Below are positions 49,654 to 58,286 of a stretch of 64,000 nt of DNA, one piece after another; positions within the stretch are counted from its first letter, which is position 1, and every line of letters begins with the position of its first letter. The position numbers and the translations under genes are program-made. Source of the stretch: Nocardioides lianchengensis (GTDB lineage: Bacteria > Actinomycetota > Actinomycetes > Propionibacteriales > Nocardioidaceae); assembly GCF_900101465.1 (NCBI RefSeq), contig NZ_FMZM01000001.1, forward strand, positions 558,001-622,000, in the 5' to 3' direction. The notes under the pieces were generated by a model. It had not been told where the DNA came from and ran no database searches. It worked only from the letters and a program-made list of their open reading frames with translations.

Positions 49654-50648
49654 CGGCGGACCAGCTCCACCGCCGCGGCCGCCATCGCGGCGGTCGCGTC
49701 GTGGTCGGTCATCATCAGGGGTACGGCGGCCGCGGCCAGCCCGGCCTCGTGCAGCCGGTCCAGCTGGTCGGCGTCGCGCTCGTCGACCAGCCAGCCGTCG
49801 AGGACGCCGCCGGCGCTGCGTGCGCCGTAGTGGAGACCGACGGCGGCGGCGCTGACCTCGACGCCGATCGAGGTCAGCATCTGCTCGGCCATGCCGCGCA
49901 CGTGGCTCGCGCCGACGATGGGGGAGAGGCCGACCACGGGCGCGCTCGTCGCGGCGACCGCCTCGCGGATGCCGGGGACGCCCAGGATGGTGCCGACGCT
50001 GACGACCGGGTTGGACGGCGGCAGCACGACCATGTCGGCCCCGGCGATCGCCTCGACGACCCCCGGGCCGGGCGTCGAGTCCTCCAGCCCGACGAACAGG
50101 ACGGTCTCGGCCGGGACGGAGGCGCGCAGACGCACCCAGTACTCCTGGAAGTGGACGACCCGGCGGCCGCTGGGGGAGTCGGGGTCGGGGATCGCCACGT
50201 GGGTCTCGACGCGGTCGTCGGTCATCGGGAGGAGGCGGACGCCCGGCTGCCAGCGGCGGCAGAGCGCCTCGGTCACCTGCGAGAGCGGGTAGCCCGCCTC
50301 GAGCATCTGCGTGCGGACCAGGTGGGTCGCGACGTCGCGGTCGCCGAGGCCGAACCAGGTCGGCTCCACGCCGTACTCGGCGAGCTCGGTCTTGACGCTC
50401 CAGGTCTCCTCGCGGCGGCCCCAGCCGCGGTCGAGGTCGATGCCGTCGCCGAGGGTGTACATCACCGTGTCGAGGTCGGGGCAGACCTTCAGGCCGTGCA
50501 CCCAGATGTCGTCGGCGGTGTTCGCGACCACGCTCACGCGCGCGTCGGGAGAGACACCGGGCAGGGCGCCGGAGGCGATGCCGTGGAGGAGCCCCTGCAG
50601 GAAGCGAGCGCCCCCCATGCCCCCGGACAGGACCGTGATGTTCTGCAT
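49650..50648 (-). CDS. fbiA: 2-phospho-L-lactate transferase (CofD / FbiA)
   Basis: 332 residues from ATG 50648 (GGGAG upstream on the minus strand). Transfers the phosphoenolpyruvyl/phospholactyl moiety to Fo, making (dehydro-)F420-0. Signature ITVLSGGMGGARFLQGLLHG at the N-terminus, VANTADDIWVHGLKVCPDLD, YGVEPTWFGLGDRDVATHL and VVLPPSNPVVSVGTILGVPG. Two-gene operon with fbiB, divergent from whiB, as in mycobacteria. Confidence 0.95.
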   Translation of the reverse strand: MQNITVLSGGMGGARFLQGLLHGIASGALPGVSPDARVSVVANTADDIWVHGLKVCPDLDTVMYTLGDGIDLDRGWGRREETWSVKTELAEYGVEPTWFGLGDRDVATHLVRTQMLEAGYPLSQVTEALCRRWQPGVRLLPMTDDRVETHVAIPDPDSPSGRRVVHFQEYWVRLRASVPAETVLFVGLEDSTPGPGVVEAIAGADMVVLPPSNPVVSVGTILGVPGIREAVAATSAPVVGLSPIVGASHVRGMAEQMLTSIGVEVSAAAVGLHYGARSAGGVLDGWLVDERDADQLDRLHEAGLAAAAVPLMMTDHDATAAMAAAAVELVRR

Positions 50649-50718
50649 GGGCCTACTCTCCCTCACCGCGCCGTCCCGTACGGCGCCGGGACCGCCGCCG
50701 GCCATACCAGATGCGCGC

Positions 50719-50748
50719 TTGACTTAGTGGGTACGACAGGCATGTAAT
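50719..50748 (+). promoter_or_regulatory. whiB promoter
   Basis: TTGACT (50719-50724), 18-nt spacer, TGTAAT (50743-50748). Closest to a standard sigma-A promoter in the window. Confidence 0.6.
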
Positions 50749-50793
50749 TCCACCAGTGTGGTCGCTGGGTCGACGAAGATAGGGGCGAGGGCC

Positions 50794-51051
50794 GTGAGAG
50801 AACTTTTTCTCCTCGACGGAGACGCCGAGGAAGAGGCGGGGTGGCAGGAGCGCGCGCTGTGCGCTCAGACCGACCCCGAAGCGTTCTTCCCCGAAAAGGG
50901 AGGATCGACGAGGGAGGCCAAGAAGGTCTGTCTCACCTGTGATGTGCGCGACGAGTGCCTGGAGTCCGCACTGATGAACGACGAGCGGTTCGGCATCTGG
51001 GGCGGTCTCTCCGAGCGGGAGCGGCGCAAGCTGAAGAAGCGCGCAGTCTGA
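50794..51051 (+). CDS. whiB: WhiB-type iron-sulfur regulator (WhiB / WhiB2)
   Basis: 85 residues. Fe-S transcription factor that controls septation with sigma-A and WhiA. Four Cys: ALCAQTDPEAFFPEKGG, then KKVCLTCDVRDEC; then FGIWGGLSERERRKLKKR. GTG 50794 gives the N-terminus aligned with Streptomyces WhiB (GWQERAL follows ~15 residues) and has GGGCGAGG upstream. GTG 50758 would add 12 residues and could be a leaderless alternative. Confidence 0.95.
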   Translation: MRELFLLDGDAEEEAGWQERALCAQTDPEAFFPEKGGSTREAKKVCLTCDVRDECLESALMNDERFGIWGGLSERERRKLKKRAV

Positions 51052-51059
51052 GTACCACC

Positions 51060-51104
51060 AGAGAGGGAGCCCCGGTCGATGTGACCGGGGCCTTCTCTCA
51101 TTTT
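51060..51104 (+). terminator. whiB terminator
   Basis: GCCCCGGTC (51069-51077) pairs with GACCGGGGC (51083-51091), extended by GAGAG/CTCTC, then ATTTT. One of the few hairpins here with a T-run. Confidence 0.85.
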
Positions 51105-51125
51105 CGGCCCCCTTCGCGGACCCTC

Positions 51126-51131
51126 TAGGGT
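51126..51131 (+). promoter_or_regulatory. -10 hexamer TAGGGT
   Basis: 8 nt before GTG 51140. Confidence 0.5.
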
Positions 51132-51139
51132 CGGGGACC

Positions 51140-54010
51140 GTGCCAGGTCCTCGTTCCGTCGCCGTGCTGCTGGTCAGCCACGACGGCGCGCGGTGGCTGC
51201 CCGCGGTCATCGACGGGATCCGCAGCCAGACCGCTCCGGTCGAGCGGGTGGTGGCGATCGACACCGGCAGCAAGGACGAGAGCCCGGGGCTGCTGGACCT
51301 CGCCTTCGACGACGTACGACGTGTCGGCGGCGCGACGTCCTACCCGGAGGCGGTCCGGCTGGGGCTGGACGCCCTCGGTCCCGACGGACCCGAGTGGGTC
51401 TGGCTGCTCCACGACGACAGCAACCCCGACCCGACCTGCCTCGAGGCGCTGCTGGCCGCCGCCGACGAGGACCCGGGTGCCGACCTGCTCGGGCCCAAGC
51501 TGCGCGAGTGGCCCTCGCTGCGCCGGCTCCTGGAGCTGGGCGTCACCATCTCGGCCACCGGTCGCCGCGAGACCGGTCTCGAGCGCGGCGAGTACGACCA
51601 GGGCCAGCACGACGAGGTCCGCACGGTGCTGGCGGTCAACACCGCCGGCCTGCTGGTGCGCCGGTCGGTGCTCGAGGGCCTGGGCGGGCTCGACCCGCAG
51701 CTGCCGATGTTCGGCAACGACCTCGACCTGGGCTGGCGCGCCGCGCAGGCCGGCCACCGCACGCTGATCGTCCCGCAGGCGGTGGTCTTCCACGCCGAGG
51801 CGGCCCACCGCGGGGTCCGTCGTACGCCGCTGACCGGACGGCACACGCACTACCAGGAGCGCCGGGCCGCGATCTGGACGCTGCTGGCCAACGCGCCCGG
51901 CCGGGCGCTGCCGTTCCAGGTGGTCCGACTGGCGCTCGGGACCGTGCTGCGCATGGTCGGGTTCCTGCTCGTCCGATCGGTCGGGCAGGCCCTCGACGAG
52001 CTCGCGGCCCTGGTGTCGGTCTACTCCCACCCCGGCGACCTCCGCGCCGCGCGTCGCGCGCGCCGCGCCGGCCGGGTCGCCGACCACGACCAGGTACGAC
52101 GCCTCCTCGCCCCCTGGTGGCTGCCCTACCGCCACGGGCTGGACTTCCTCGGTGACCTGCTCGCCGCCGCGACCGACCAGGCGGCCGACGTCGCGGAGCG
52201 CCGGCGGGCCGCGCAGGCCGAGGCCGACCCGTCGTCGTTCGCCGCCCGGCGGGTGGCGGTCGACGACGAGGACGCGCTCGGCGAGGACACCGGGCTGGTG
52301 GCGCGCTTCTTCACGAACCCGGTCGCGCTGGCGCTGACCCTGTTCGTGGTGGTCGTCCTGGTCGCGGCCCGGGCGGTCCTCGGCGAGGTGTCCGGCGGTG
52401 GGCTGTCCCCGGCGCCGGACGCCGCCCGCGACTGGTGGGACCTGCACCTGACCACCTGGCAGCCGCTCGGCACCGGCACCGCCGTCCCGGCTCCCGGCTA
52501 CGTCCTCCCGCTGGCACTGCTGGCGACCCTGCTGCTCGGCAGTCCTGCCTCGGCCGTCACCGCGCTGCTGGTCCTCGCCGTCCCGTTCGCGCTCTGGGGG
52601 GCCTGGCGGCTGCTCCGGGTCGTGGGCCGGCTGGTCTCGCCGCGCGGTGCGCCGCGCTGGCTGATCCTCTGGGGCGCGACGACGTACTCCCTGGTGCCGG
52701 TCACGAGCGGGGCCTGGGGCGACGGCCGCCTCGGCCTGGTCGTCGCGGCCGCGCTGCTGCCCTGGCTCGCGCACGCCGCCCTCGGGTTCGCCGACCCCGA
52801 CGCCGACCGGCGCTGGCGGGCCGCCTGGCGCACCGGGCTGCTGCTGGCCCTGGTGACGTCCTTCGCGCCCGTGGCCTGGCTGCTGGCCGTGGTGGTCGGC
52901 CTCGTGGTGGTCGCGACCGCCACCGCGGTGGTCCGCTCGGCCGTCCGCGACCGCTCCGTGTGGGGGCCGCCGGCCACCGCCGTCGGGATCGTCCCCGTGC
53001 TCCTCGCCCCCTGGTGGCTGCCGGCCGTGCTGGAGCACGCCGCGGAGGGTCTGCTGCTCGACGCCGGCCGGCTGCCCGGCCTGACGGCGTCCGGCGTCGA
53101 CCTGCTGGCCGGACGCTTCCACGAGCTGGGGGCCCCCGCCTGGGCCGGGCTGGTGCTCCCGGTCCTCGCGGCTCTGGCCGTGCTCCCACGGGCGACCCGG
53201 ATCCCCGTCCTCGTCTGCTGGGTGGTCGCCCTGGTCGCCGCGGCCACCACCGCCGTGCTGTCCCTGGTCACCCTCGACCTGGCCGCGGTGTCGGTGCCCG
53301 CCGCCACCGGCCTCCCGCTGCTGGTCCTCCAGGGCGTCCTCGTCGTCGCGGCGACCCTCGGCGGGCAGGGTCTGGTGCTCGCCGCCCGCCGCGACGGCTG
53401 GCCGACCGTGCTCCGCGGGCTCACCGTCCTCCTCGCGGCCGGCGCCGCGGTGGTCCCGCTCGTGGGGCTCGGCTGGTTCGCCGCCGGCCACGACGAGCTG
53501 GCCGGCGACGCCGACGACGGGATCCCCGCCTACATGGTCCAGAGCTCGGAGACCGGCCCCGAGCACGGCATCCTCGTGGTCCGCGGCGACGTCGCCACCG
53601 GGCTCGACTACGTCGTACGACGCGACGACGGCGTGACGCTCGGCGAGGACGAGGTCCTGGCCCTCACGGCCGAGGACACCGAGCTGACGCGGGTGGTCCG
53701 GACCCTGGTCTCCCGCCCCACCGACGCCGAGGTGAGCGCGCTCGCCGACCGCGGGATCGAGTACGTCGTGCTGCCGAGCCCGGCCGACCCCGAGATCGCG
53801 GGCTCCCTGGACGCGACCGCTGGCCTGGTCCAGGCCAGCGCCGAGAACCGCAGCACCCGCGCCTGGCGCGTCGAGCAGCCGCTCGACCCCGACGCCGTCG
53901 ACGGACCACGCTCCTGGCTGCGGGTCGTGCTGCTGGTCGTGCAGGGCCTCGCGGTCCTCGTGGTGCTGGTGCTCTGCGCGCCCACCACCGACCGGAGGAG
54001 GCAGCCGTGA
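51140..54010 (+). CDS. Large membrane GT2 glycosyltransferase
   Basis: 956 residues. N-terminal GT2 domain ~1-250 (VAVLLVSHDGARWLPAVIDG, AIDTGSKDESPGLLD, VWLLHDDSNPDPTCLEALLA with the DD site, PMFGNDLDLGWRAAQAGHR), then roughly a dozen TM segments (~265-960) with extracytoplasmic loops. Conserved next to whiB and a DUF5719 gene in Actinobacteria. Probably a polyprenyl-phosphate sugar or envelope polymer transferase; substrate unknown. Leaderless start. Confidence 0.85.
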   Translation: MPGPRSVAVLLVSHDGARWLPAVIDGIRSQTAPVERVVAIDTGSKDESPGLLDLAFDDVRRVGGATSYPEAVRLGLDALGPDGPEWVWLLHDDSNPDPTCLEALLAAADEDPGADLLGPKLREWPSLRRLLELGVTISATGRRETGLERGEYDQGQHDEVRTVLAVNTAGLLVRRSVLEGLGGLDPQLPMFGNDLDLGWRAAQAGHRTLIVPQAVVFHAEAAHRGVRRTPLTGRHTHYQERRAAIWTLLANAPGRALPFQVVRLALGTVLRMVGFLLVRSVGQALDELAALVSVYSHPGDLRAARRARRAGRVADHDQVRRLLAPWWLPYRHGLDFLGDLLAAATDQAADVAERRRAAQAEADPSSFAARRVAVDDEDALGEDTGLVARFFTNPVALALTLFVVVVLVAARAVLGEVSGGGLSPAPDAARDWWDLHLTTWQPLGTGTAVPAPGYVLPLALLATLLLGSPASAVTALLVLAVPFALWGAWRLLRVVGRLVSPRGAPRWLILWGATTYSLVPVTSGAWGDGRLGLVVAAALLPWLAHAALGFADPDADRRWRAAWRTGLLLALVTSFAPVAWLLAVVVGLVVVATATAVVRSAVRDRSVWGPPATAVGIVPVLLAPWWLPAVLEHAAEGLLLDAGRLPGLTASGVDLLAGRFHELGAPAWAGLVLPVLAALAVLPRATRIPVLVCWVVALVAAATTAVLSLVTLDLAAVSVPAATGLPLLVLQGVLVVAATLGGQGLVLAARRDGWPTVLRGLTVLLAAGAAVVPLVGLGWFAAGHDELAGDADDGIPAYMVQSSETGPEHGILVVRGDVATGLDYVVRRDDGVTLGEDEVLALTAEDTELTRVVRTLVSRPTDAEVSALADRGIEYVVLPSPADPEIAGSLDATAGLVQASAENRSTRAWRVEQPLDPDAVDGPRSWLRVVLLVVQGLAVLVVLVLCAPTTDRRRQP

Positions 54011-55386
54011 GCGACGCTCCCGTCCCCGGTCGCCGCAGCCGCGTCCGTCCGGCCCGCCGCGGGCCCGACCTGACCGTGCTGCTCGCCGTGCTCCTGCCGG
54101 TGCTGGCGGTCGGGCTGCTGCTCGTCGCCGGCACCGACCCGATCGAGCGGGCCGACCGACCGCCCACCTCGACCGGGCTCACCAGCGCCACCCTCGGCTG
54201 CCCGGCAGGGCTGCCCGGGGCGGGTGACGTGCAGGTGCTGAGCGGGGGCGAGACCGGGGGCGAGGTGACGGTGGGCGACCAGCCGGTCGAGCTCGAGGCG
54301 GGGCGCGCCGCGCGCGTCGAGGCGCCGGATGCGACGGTCGTCCGGGGCACGGGCGACCTCGCTCCCGGCCTGGTCGCCGGTCGCAGCGGCACCGCCCCGC
54401 TGGCCGCGGCCGACTGCCCGCTCCCGAGCGCCCAGCAGTGGTTCACCGGCGTTGGCGCGGGGGCTCGGCACTCCTCGGTGGTCGAGCTCGTCAACCCCAC
54501 CGCCGGCCCGGCCGTGGCCGACGTCGTCGTGCTCGGCAGCACCGGTGTCGTGGACGCCCCGACGCTGCGCGGCGTGCTCGTCCCCGGCGGCCAGACCCGG
54601 CGTCTGGACCTGGCCGCGGCGATCCCGCAGGAGGGCGAGCTCGCTCTCCAGGTGACCACGACCCGCGGTCGCCTCACCGTCTCGGTCGCCGACAGCGACG
54701 ACCGGCTGGGTTCGGCCACGCCGACCACCGACTGGCTCGGCGGTCAGGCCGAGCCGCTGGCCACCAGCACCCTGCTGGGGCTGCCGGGAGGGGCCGGCCG
54801 CCGGACCCTGGTGCTGGCCAACCCCGGCGCCGACGAGCTGCGTGCGGAGCTGCGGTTCGTGACGGCCGACTCCGTTTTCGCGCCCCAGGGGCTGCAGGAG
54901 GTCCGGATCGCGCCCGGGTCCACCGCCCGGGTGGCGCTCTCCGCCGAGCTGGCGGCCGCCACGGCCGACGGCACGTACGGCGTCCAGGTCAGCGCGACCG
55001 GTCCGGTGACCGCCTCGCTGCGCAGCGTCGTACGGCGCGACATCTCGCACGCCGTGCCGGCCGTCCCGGTGCGCCGTCGTACCGTCGCGGTGCTGCCGGA
55101 GGGCCGCAAGCGGCTGCAGCTCGCCGACGCCTCGGCGGTCGGGGTGGTCGTCGTGGTCGCGCGCGACGCGGCCGGTCGCGAGGTGGCCAGCGAGACCCTC
55201 GACGTCACGCCCGGCGCCGGCGGCACCCTCGACCTGCCCGAGGAGGCCGTGCAGGTCGAGGTCGAGCCGCGGCGGGCCTCGGTCCTCGGCGCGGTGCTGG
55301 TCACCGGCCAGGGCGCCGCCGTGGTCCGGCTGCACGAGCTGACCACCGCCGGTCTGGTTCCGCAGGTCGCGCCGGGCCTGCCCTGA
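54007..55386 (+). CDS. DUF5719 membrane-anchored protein
   Basis: 459 residues; GTG overlaps the upstream stop. One N-terminal TM (LTVLLAVLLPVLAVGLLLVA), then a long beta-rich extracytoplasmic part with repeated Ig-like strands (HSSVVELVNPTAGPAVADVV; RRTLVLANPGADELRAELRF). Always paired with the large GT2 protein, so it likely works with it at the outer membrane face. Function unknown. Confidence 0.85.
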   Translation: MSDAPVPGRRSRVRPARRGPDLTVLLAVLLPVLAVGLLLVAGTDPIERADRPPTSTGLTSATLGCPAGLPGAGDVQVLSGGETGGEVTVGDQPVELEAGRAARVEAPDATVVRGTGDLAPGLVAGRSGTAPLAAADCPLPSAQQWFTGVGAGARHSSVVELVNPTAGPAVADVVVLGSTGVVDAPTLRGVLVPGGQTRRLDLAAAIPQEGELALQVTTTRGRLTVSVADSDDRLGSATPTTDWLGGQAEPLATSTLLGLPGGAGRRTLVLANPGADELRAELRFVTADSVFAPQGLQEVRIAPGSTARVALSAELAAATADGTYGVQVSATGPVTASLRSVVRRDISHAVPAVPVRRRTVAVLPEGRKRLQLADASAVGVVVVVARDAAGREVASETLDVTPGAGGTLDLPEEAVQVEVEPRRASVLGAVLVTGQGAAVVRLHELTTAGLVPQVAPGLP

Positions 55387-55402
55387 GGGCCACCGCTCAG
55401 GG
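55381..55402. terminator. Hairpin across convergent stops
   Basis: CCCTGAG-8 nt-CTCAGGG spans the stop of DUF5719 and the stop of the minus-strand gene. Weak bidirectional terminator. Confidence 0.4.
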
Positions 55403-55816
55403 GCGGGGCGCTCGCCAGGAGGGGTGTCCGACCTCGGCCTCGAACGCGGGACGCACCTCGACGGTGTCGTAGACGATGCGCAGCTCCTCGATCAACCCCT
55501 CGGCGTCGAGGGTGGCGACGTCCACCACCTCGAACGGTGCCGCGACCCCGGAGGGCAGGCGCCAGTCGAAGTGGAACCAGAAGCTCACCGTCGCCCGGCC
55601 GCTCGTGTCCGTCCCGCTCATCACCGACCGCAGGGTCAGGTTCGCCCGGCTGGTGTCCGCGAACAGCGCCGGGTAGAACTCCCGGGGCGGGAGCGGTCCG
55701 TACAGCGGCGAGTGGACGACGCCGTCCTCGACGAACAGGCCGACGACCAGGTCGACGTCCGCGGTCGCCAGCGCGCGCAGGTAGGTGGCGGCGAGGTCGT
55801 CCGGGGTGGCTCCCAC
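55397..55816 (-). CDS. SnoaL/NTF2-like protein
   Basis: 139 residues from GTG 55816, which shares one base with the upstream stop (TAG/GTG). NTF2 fold: DDLAATYLRALATADVDLVV, FVEDGVVHSPLYGPLPPREF, SFWFHFDWRLPSGVAAPFEV, VVDVATLDAEGLIEELRIVYD. Small ligand-binding or enzyme domain; substrate unknown. Translationally coupled to the metallopeptidase-family gene. Confidence 0.75.
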   Translation of the reverse strand: MGATPDDLAATYLRALATADVDLVVGLFVEDGVVHSPLYGPLPPREFYPALFADTSRANLTLRSVMSGTDTSGRATVSFWFHFDWRLPSGVAAPFEVVDVATLDAEGLIEELRIVYDTVEVRPAFEAEVGHPSWRAPRP

Positions 55817-56244
55817 TAGTCGTCGCCCTGGTATCGGGGGTCCACCTCGGAGGCGTCGATGCCGAGCAGCTCGGCGACCTGCTCGACCACCAGGGTCAGC
55901 ACCAGCGCCTCCAGGTCGCCGCGGGTCTCGCAGCGGTGCTCGATCGGCCGGCGGAAGAGCACCAGACGGGTCGGGGCGCCCCCCGTGCCGCGCACCAGCG
56001 ACGACAGCGGCACGGTCCCGGTGTCCCAGTCGTCGGGCACCTGCGGCGCGTCCTCGACGGCGTACTCGACCAGCCCGAGACGGTCCTGCCAGCGCCCGTC
56101 GACCTCGGTGACGATGCCGAGGACCAGGTCGTCGAAGCGCTCCCGCTTGGTGCGCAGGGCCGGGGTGCCGGGGTGCTCCGGCCGGACGCCAGGGCCGCGC
56201 ATGCCCCGGCCGCGACGGTCCCGGGTACGGCGAGGTCTCTCCAC
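55816..56244 (-). CDS. Metallopeptidase-family (zincin-like) protein without HExxH
   Basis: 142 residues. RTKRERFDDLVLGIVTEVDG, VEYAVEDAPQVPDDWDTGTV, VLFRRPIEHRCETRGDLEAL, LVVEQVAELLGIDASEVDPR. It corresponds to the PF06262-type actinobacterial family next to DUF3499 and manB. The HExxH site of true members is VEQVA here, the form I recall as common in this branch, so it is probably not a protease. TAGGCT (minus, 56256-56251) stands 6 nt before GTG 56244: leaderless. Confidence 0.75.
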   Translation of the reverse strand: MERPRRTRDRRGRGMRGPGVRPEHPGTPALRTKRERFDDLVLGIVTEVDGRWQDRLGLVEYAVEDAPQVPDDWDTGTVPLSSLVRGTGGAPTRLVLFRRPIEHRCETRGDLEALVLTLVVEQVAELLGIDASEVDPRYQGDD

Positions 56245-56280
56245 GCCGCGAGCCTAATCGGGCGGGATCGGGGCGGGAGG

Positions 56281-56286
56281 TAGCGT
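56281..56286 (+). promoter_or_regulatory. -10 hexamer TAGCGT of DUF3499 gene
   Basis: 7 nt before GTG 56294; forms a divergent leaderless pair with TAGGCT on the minus strand (56256-56251). Confidence 0.55.
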
Positions 56287-56293
56287 CTGCCGC

Positions 56294-56653
56294 GTGAGCC
56301 CCACCCGTCGTTGTTCGCGCACCGCGTGCGGCCGTCCTGCGGTCAACACGCTGACGTACGTGTACGCCGACCAGACCGCCGTCCTCGGCCCCCTCGCGAC
56401 GTACGCCGAGCCGCACGCCTACGACCTCTGCGACACCCACTCCGAGCGGCTCTCGGCCCCGCGCGGGTGGGAGGTCCTCCGGCTCGCGCCCGACACCTCC
56501 GCGCAGGGGCCGTCCAACGACGACCTGCTCGCCCTGGCCGACGCCGTCCGCGAGGCGGCCCGGCCGATCGCGCCGGTGCGTCCGCTCCCCACGGAGGAGA
56601 CCGGCCGCGAGACCGGCCGCAAGGGACACCTCCGCGTCCTCTCGACCGACTGA
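56294..56653 (+). CDS. DUF3499 protein
   Basis: 119 residues. RRCSRTACGRPAVNTLTYVY, YADQTAVLGPLATYAEPHAY, DLCDTHSERLSAPRGWEVLR. The Cys pairs (CSRTAC, LCDTH) look like a small zinc ribbon. Conserved in Actinobacteria just upstream of manB; function unknown. Confidence 0.9.
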   Translation: MSPTRRCSRTACGRPAVNTLTYVYADQTAVLGPLATYAEPHAYDLCDTHSERLSAPRGWEVLRLAPDTSAQGPSNDDLLALADAVREAARPIAPVRPLPTEETGRETGRKGHLRVLSTD

Positions 56654-56712
56654 CCCGGCGGACCCGCCGAGCCCGCACCCGTGGTGCCGACTCGGAAGGC
56701 TGTCCGCCCCGC

Positions 56713-56718
56713 TAGGGT
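56713..56718 (+). promoter_or_regulatory. -10 hexamer TAGGGT of manB
   Basis: 7 nt before ATG 56726; no Shine-Dalgarno. Confidence 0.55.
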
Positions 56719-56725
56719 CAGCGCC

Positions 56726-58099
56726 ATGGCCGACACCCTCGACCCCGCCAACGTCCACGCGATCTTCAAGGCCTACGACGTCCGGGGCACGGTCCCCGAC
56801 CAGATCGACGAGGAGCTGGCCCGCGCGACCGGCCGCGCGTACGTCCAGGTCGTCGGCGCCACCACGGTCGTGGTGGGCCACGACATGCGGCCCAGCTCGC
56901 CCGGCATGGCCGGCGCGTTCGCCGAGGGCGCCACGGCCGCGGGGGCCGACGTGATCCTGATCGGGCTGGCCTCGACCGACCAGCTCTACTTCGCCTCCGG
57001 CCACCTCGGCCACCCGGGCGTGATGTTCACCGCCAGCCACAACCCGGCCCAGTACAACGGGATCAAGATGTGTCGCGCGCACGCCGTACCGATCGGGCTG
57101 GAGACGGGGCTGGCCGAGATCCGCGACCTGGTCGTGTCGCCCCAGCCGGTGTCCGGGCCGACCGGCGAGGTCTCGGAGCACGACGTCCTCGAGGCGTACG
57201 CCGCCCACCTGCTCACCCTGGCGCCGGTCGTGGGGCGGCCGCTGAAGGTCGTCGTCGACGCCGGCAACGGGATGGCCGGCCACACCGCCCCGGCGGTGTT
57301 CGAGCGGCTCGGGTCCGACCAGGTGGACGTGGTGCCGATGTACTTCGAGCTCGACGGCACCTTCCCCAACCACGAGGCCAACCCGATCGACGCCGAGAAC
57401 CTCCGCGACCTGCAGGCGCGGGTGCTCGAGGAGGGGGCCGACGTCGGTCTCGCGTTCGACGGCGACGCCGACCGCTGCTTCCTCGTCGACGAGGAGGGCC
57501 GCGCGGTCTCGCCGTCCACCCTGACGGCGCTGATCGCGAGCCGCGAGCTGGCCAAGGAGCCGGGCGCCACGATCATCCACAACCTGATCACCTCACGGGC
57601 GGTCCCCGAGATCGTCACCGAGCTGGGTGGCACCCCGGTGCGCACCCGGGTCGGGCACTCGTTCATCAAGGCCACCATGGCCGAGACCGACGCGGTCTTC
57701 GGCGGCGAGCACAGCGGTCACTTCTACTTCCGCGACTTCTGGCGCGCCGACTCCGGGATGCTGGCCGCGCTGCACGCCCTGGCCGCGCTGGCCGAGACCG
57801 ATCGGCCACTGTCGGCGCTGCTGGCGTCGTACGAGCGCTACCCGGTCAGCGGCGAGATCAACTCCGAGGTCGCCGACCAGGTCGGCGTGATGGCTGCCCT
57901 CGAGGAGGAGTACGGCGTACGCCCCGGGGTGACCACCGACCGCCTCGACGGGCTTACGGTGTCCCACGCGGACTGGACGTTCAACGTCCGGCCGTCCAAC
58001 ACCGAACCGCTGCTCCGGCTGAACGCCGAGGGGAAGGACGAGGCCACGATGGCATCCGTGCGCGACGAGGTCCTGACGAAGATCCGGGCCGCCCGATGA
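56726..58099 (+). CDS. manB: Phosphomannomutase / phosphoglucomutase
   Basis: 457 residues. Interconverts mannose-6-P and mannose-1-P. Alpha-D-phosphohexomutase motifs: catalytic Ser loop [17 protein letters not shown] (~102-118), metal loop [13 protein letters not shown] (~245), sugar-specificity loop [12 protein letters not shown] (~326) and phosphate loop [12 protein letters not shown] (~422). First gene of a run manB - Trm112-like - SIS isomerase. Confidence 0.96.
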   Translation: MADTLDPANVHAIFKAYDVRGTVPDQIDEELARATGRAYVQVVGATTVVVGHDMRPSSPGMAGAFAEGATAAGADVILIGLASTDQLYFASGHLGHPGVMFTASHNPAQYNGIKMCRAHAVPIGLETGLAEIRDLVVSPQPVSGPTGEVSEHDVLEAYAAHLLTLAPVVGRPLKVVVDAGNGMAGHTAPAVFERLGSDQVDVVPMYFELDGTFPNHEANPIDAENLRDLQARVLEEGADVGLAFDGDADRCFLVDEEGRAVSPSTLTALIASRELAKEPGATIIHNLITSRAVPEIVTELGGTPVRTRVGHSFIKATMAETDAVFGGEHSGHFYFRDFWRADSGMLAALHALAALAETDRPLSALLASYERYPVSGEINSEVADQVGVMAALEEEYGVRPGVTTDRLDGLTVSHADWTFNVRPSNTEPLLRLNAEGKDEATMASVRDEVLTKIRAAR

Positions 58100-58272
58100 G
58101 CGCCGCGTCCCTCGACCCGGGGCTGCTGGCGATCATCGTCTGCCCGCAGTGCCGCGGCCAGCTGGCGCCCCAGGCCGACGAGCTCGTCTGTCAGGGCGAG
58201 TGCGGCCTGGCCTACCCGGTCCGCGACGGCATCCCGGTGCTGCTCGTCGACGAAGCCCGCACGCCGGCCTGA
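58096..58272 (+). CDS. Trm112-like zinc-ribbon protein
   Basis: 58 residues; ATG overlaps the manB stop. [40 protein letters not shown]: Cys pair CPQC plus CQGEC and the [11 protein letters not shown] ending of Trm112/YcaR proteins. Possibly a small partner or zinc protein. Confidence 0.88.
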   Translation: MSAASLDPGLLAIIVCPQCRGQLAPQADELVCQGECGLAYPVRDGIPVLLVDEARTPA

Positions 58273-58286
58273 GCGCGGCGACGAGG

